A program made the position numbers and the translations under genes. Shown here piece after piece: positions 5,104 through 5,914 of a DNA stretch of 5,914 bases (within the stretch, counting starts at the first letter, position 1; every line of letters starts with the position of its first letter). The stretch comes from JAFGKM01 sp964408175 (lineage in GTDB: Bacteria > Ratteibacteria > UBA8468 > B48-G9 > JAFGKM01), in the NCBI GenBank assembly GCA_964408175.1, contig CAYOYL010000067.1:1-5914 (forward strand). The letters run 5' to 3'. The notes beneath the pieces were generated by a model. That model worked only from the letters and a program-made list of their open reading frames with translations, made no database searches and was not told the origin of the DNA.

Positions 5104-5826
5104 TCACTGGAAGTTTGGATATCTGTCTGAACGCCACTTAACATCCTGGTTAGGCCCCTCGCCACCCGAACTTCTGTCCTTTCCGTAACTGCTCAGTATA
5201 AAATATATGTCTGTAGGTACATTACTTGAAGAGATATTAAAGATAAGAAATTCACCGGGTTTACTTCTCACTCTTGCTGAAATTTCGTTGGATTCAAGCA
5301 GGGTGATATTTTTTTCTATTATCTGCGGTTTAGGGTTCTTTTTAAATTCATTTTCAGGAACCACCTCAACCCCGTTAAGGTAGAAACTACACGCTGTTAC
5401 ACCGTAGTTCTCAATACGCAAAATCGCACTCCCCGGATTAGTTTCTATTGTATAACAATAGATAACAGGCTTACCGTATTCCCTCGGTAACTCAGGCGAA
5501 TTAAAAAGGGTTGTGGGAGGTATCTCGTAAAAATATGTGGAGCCCCACGGGTCAAGAGAAACTGTATCCGCATAAAAACCACGCCATCCTTTTTCGAGCA
5601 TTCTGGGTGGTATTTTCAGGGTAAGGTCCTAAAGAAATGCAGGGTAGTATCCTGTATCGTCCTTAACCTCTTCAAGCAAAAGTGCCAGTTGTGCTATCTG
5701 TGCCTTTGCACTTACCACCTTTGCCTTCTGCGTGACAATGCCGACCAGCCGCAAAGACAATAAGGCAAGAACAGATATTATCACTATCCCTGTCAGAATC
5801 TCCAGTAGTGCAATACCTTTTTTCAT
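5104..5826 (-). pseudogene. GspG-like type II secretion pseudopilin frame with an in-frame amber codon and an inserted beta-rich domain
   Basis: Read through its one TAG (codon 66, 5631-5629), the frame encodes a 240-codon pseudopilin. MKKG/IALLE is a class III signal peptide: prepilin peptidase would cut after Gly4, leaving Glu at +5, followed by a hydrophobic helix (5-31). GspG-type features follow: AKAQIAQLALLLEEVKDDTGYYP (40-62), KGWRGFYADTVSLDPWG (79-95) before the amber-distal core, and a closing loop SSYGKDRSSGGEG with Asp228 like the calcium-binding end of GspG. These features lie on both sides of the TAG in one frame, so no frameshift is involved. The ATG at 5601 has no Shine-Dalgarno site and is unlikely to be a separate start. 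Residues about 107-205 are an extra beta-rich segment. The gene heads a transcript with the HAMP gene. It may be a recent nonsense mutant, a sequencing error or a readthrough gene. TTG at 5829 is an alternative start. Confidence 0.8.
5629..5631 (-). other. In-frame TAG codon in the pseudopilin gene
   Basis: The minus-strand codon TAG stands between PAFL and DLTLKIPPR. The other stops visible in the window are TAA (isomerase-like gene, rsfS, HAMP gene) and TGA (pseudopilin end), so this is the only TAG ending or interrupting a recognised gene here. One base change from CAG, AAG or GAG would create it. Four stops are far too few to argue for recoding. Confidence 0.9.
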
Positions 5827-5833
5827 CAACTGT

Positions 5834-5863
5834 ATTTTATCTCTACCAGAACAGTTTTGTCAA
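5834..5863 (-). promoter_or_regulatory. Promoter of the pseudopilin-HAMP transcript, near-leaderless
   Basis: On the minus strand TTGACA (5863-5858), an 18-base spacer and TAAAAT (5839-5834) form a good sigma70-type promoter. The expected start is near 5827-5826, on or next to the ATG, and no clear Shine-Dalgarno site precedes that ATG. The transcript would be leaderless or nearly so. Confidence 0.6.
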
Positions 5864-5884
5864 CTATTTTTTATACGGTATAAT
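5857..5884 (+). promoter_or_regulatory. Rightward promoter overlapping the pseudopilin promoter
   Basis: TTGTCA (5857-5862), a 16-base spacer and a perfect TATAAT (5879-5884) form a rightward sigma70-type promoter. Its -35 box overlaps the -35 box of the leftward pseudopilin promoter on the other strand, so the polymerases would compete. The predicted start is near 5891. Confidence 0.55.
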
Positions 5885-5891
5885 AGATGCA

Positions 5892-5914
5892 ATGGAGATT
5901 AATAGAAAGATATT
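5892..5914 (+). CDS. Possible start of a rightward gene leaving the window
   Basis: ATG at 5892 opens a frame reading MEINRKI to the right edge, directly after the predicted transcription start near 5891. Seven codons are far too few to identify a product. The true start could also lie beyond the window, in which case this is untranslated leader. Confidence 0.3.

Noticed and set aside
5104..5601. Independent 165-codon gene starting at ATG 5601
   Set aside because: There is no Shine-Dalgarno site before this ATG, and its first residues continue the pseudopilin core in frame after the TAG at 5631-5629, so it is the rest of the same gene.
5620..5640. Programmed +1 frameshift at CTT TAG, resembling the prfB site
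   Set aside because: A +1 shift here meets a TGA a few codons later, while the unshifted frame continues the conserved protein. There is also no internal Shine-Dalgarno-like stimulator at the right spacing.

Overview
The window comes from a bacterium of moderate GC that makes deoxyribonucleotides anaerobically. It carries an oxygen-sensitive class III ribonucleotide reductase (NrdD), a bacterial ribosome silencing factor, and a type II secretion-like pseudopilin, which points to a double-membrane (Gram-negative type) anaerobe or facultative anaerobe. I cannot fix the phylum from the sequence. G-run intergenic repeats, a stand-alone HAMP protein and a bacterial NrdD intein would fit an environmental lineage such as a candidate phylum, but that is only a guess.

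Left part (1-4067, minus strand): a two-gene operon. The first gene (3019-4011) is a short member of the L-fucose/L-arabinose isomerase-like family. The second (1-2942, running off the left edge) is nrdD. Its frame stays open across the window but is interrupted in protein terms by a 316-residue intein (1197-2144), inserted into the conserved NrdD stretch TRVGFQ/TPFTN. The intein has Hint splicing blocks and a LAGLIDADG-type endonuclease. The window ends just after the NrdD zinc ribbon, so the glycyl-radical motif, and any nrdG, lie outside. Two opposed copies of a G-run repeat flank the isomerase-like gene.

Middle (4068-4291): a divergent promoter region. A strong sigma70-type promoter drives the isomerase-nrdD operon leftward. 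A perfect 7-1-7 palindrome of the Fur/PerR/Zur type sits just inside its transcript. A weaker rightward promoter serves rsfS (4292-4606), whose product blocks joining of ribosomal subunits in slow growth.

Right part (4607-5914, mostly minus strand): a type II secretion-like pseudopilin gene (5107-5826 plus stop) with one in-frame TAG at codon 66 and a beta-rich domain inserted before its C-terminal loop. It is followed at once by a two-helix HAMP membrane protein (4645-5094). The pseudopilin promoter would give an almost leaderless mRNA. A rightward promoter overlaps its -35 box and seems to start another gene that leaves the window at the right edge.

The observations most worth checking are the NrdD intein with its Gly-Asn end, the in-frame amber codon in an otherwise intact pseudopilin frame, the domain insertion in that pseudopilin, and the Fur-family-type operator on the nrdD operon.
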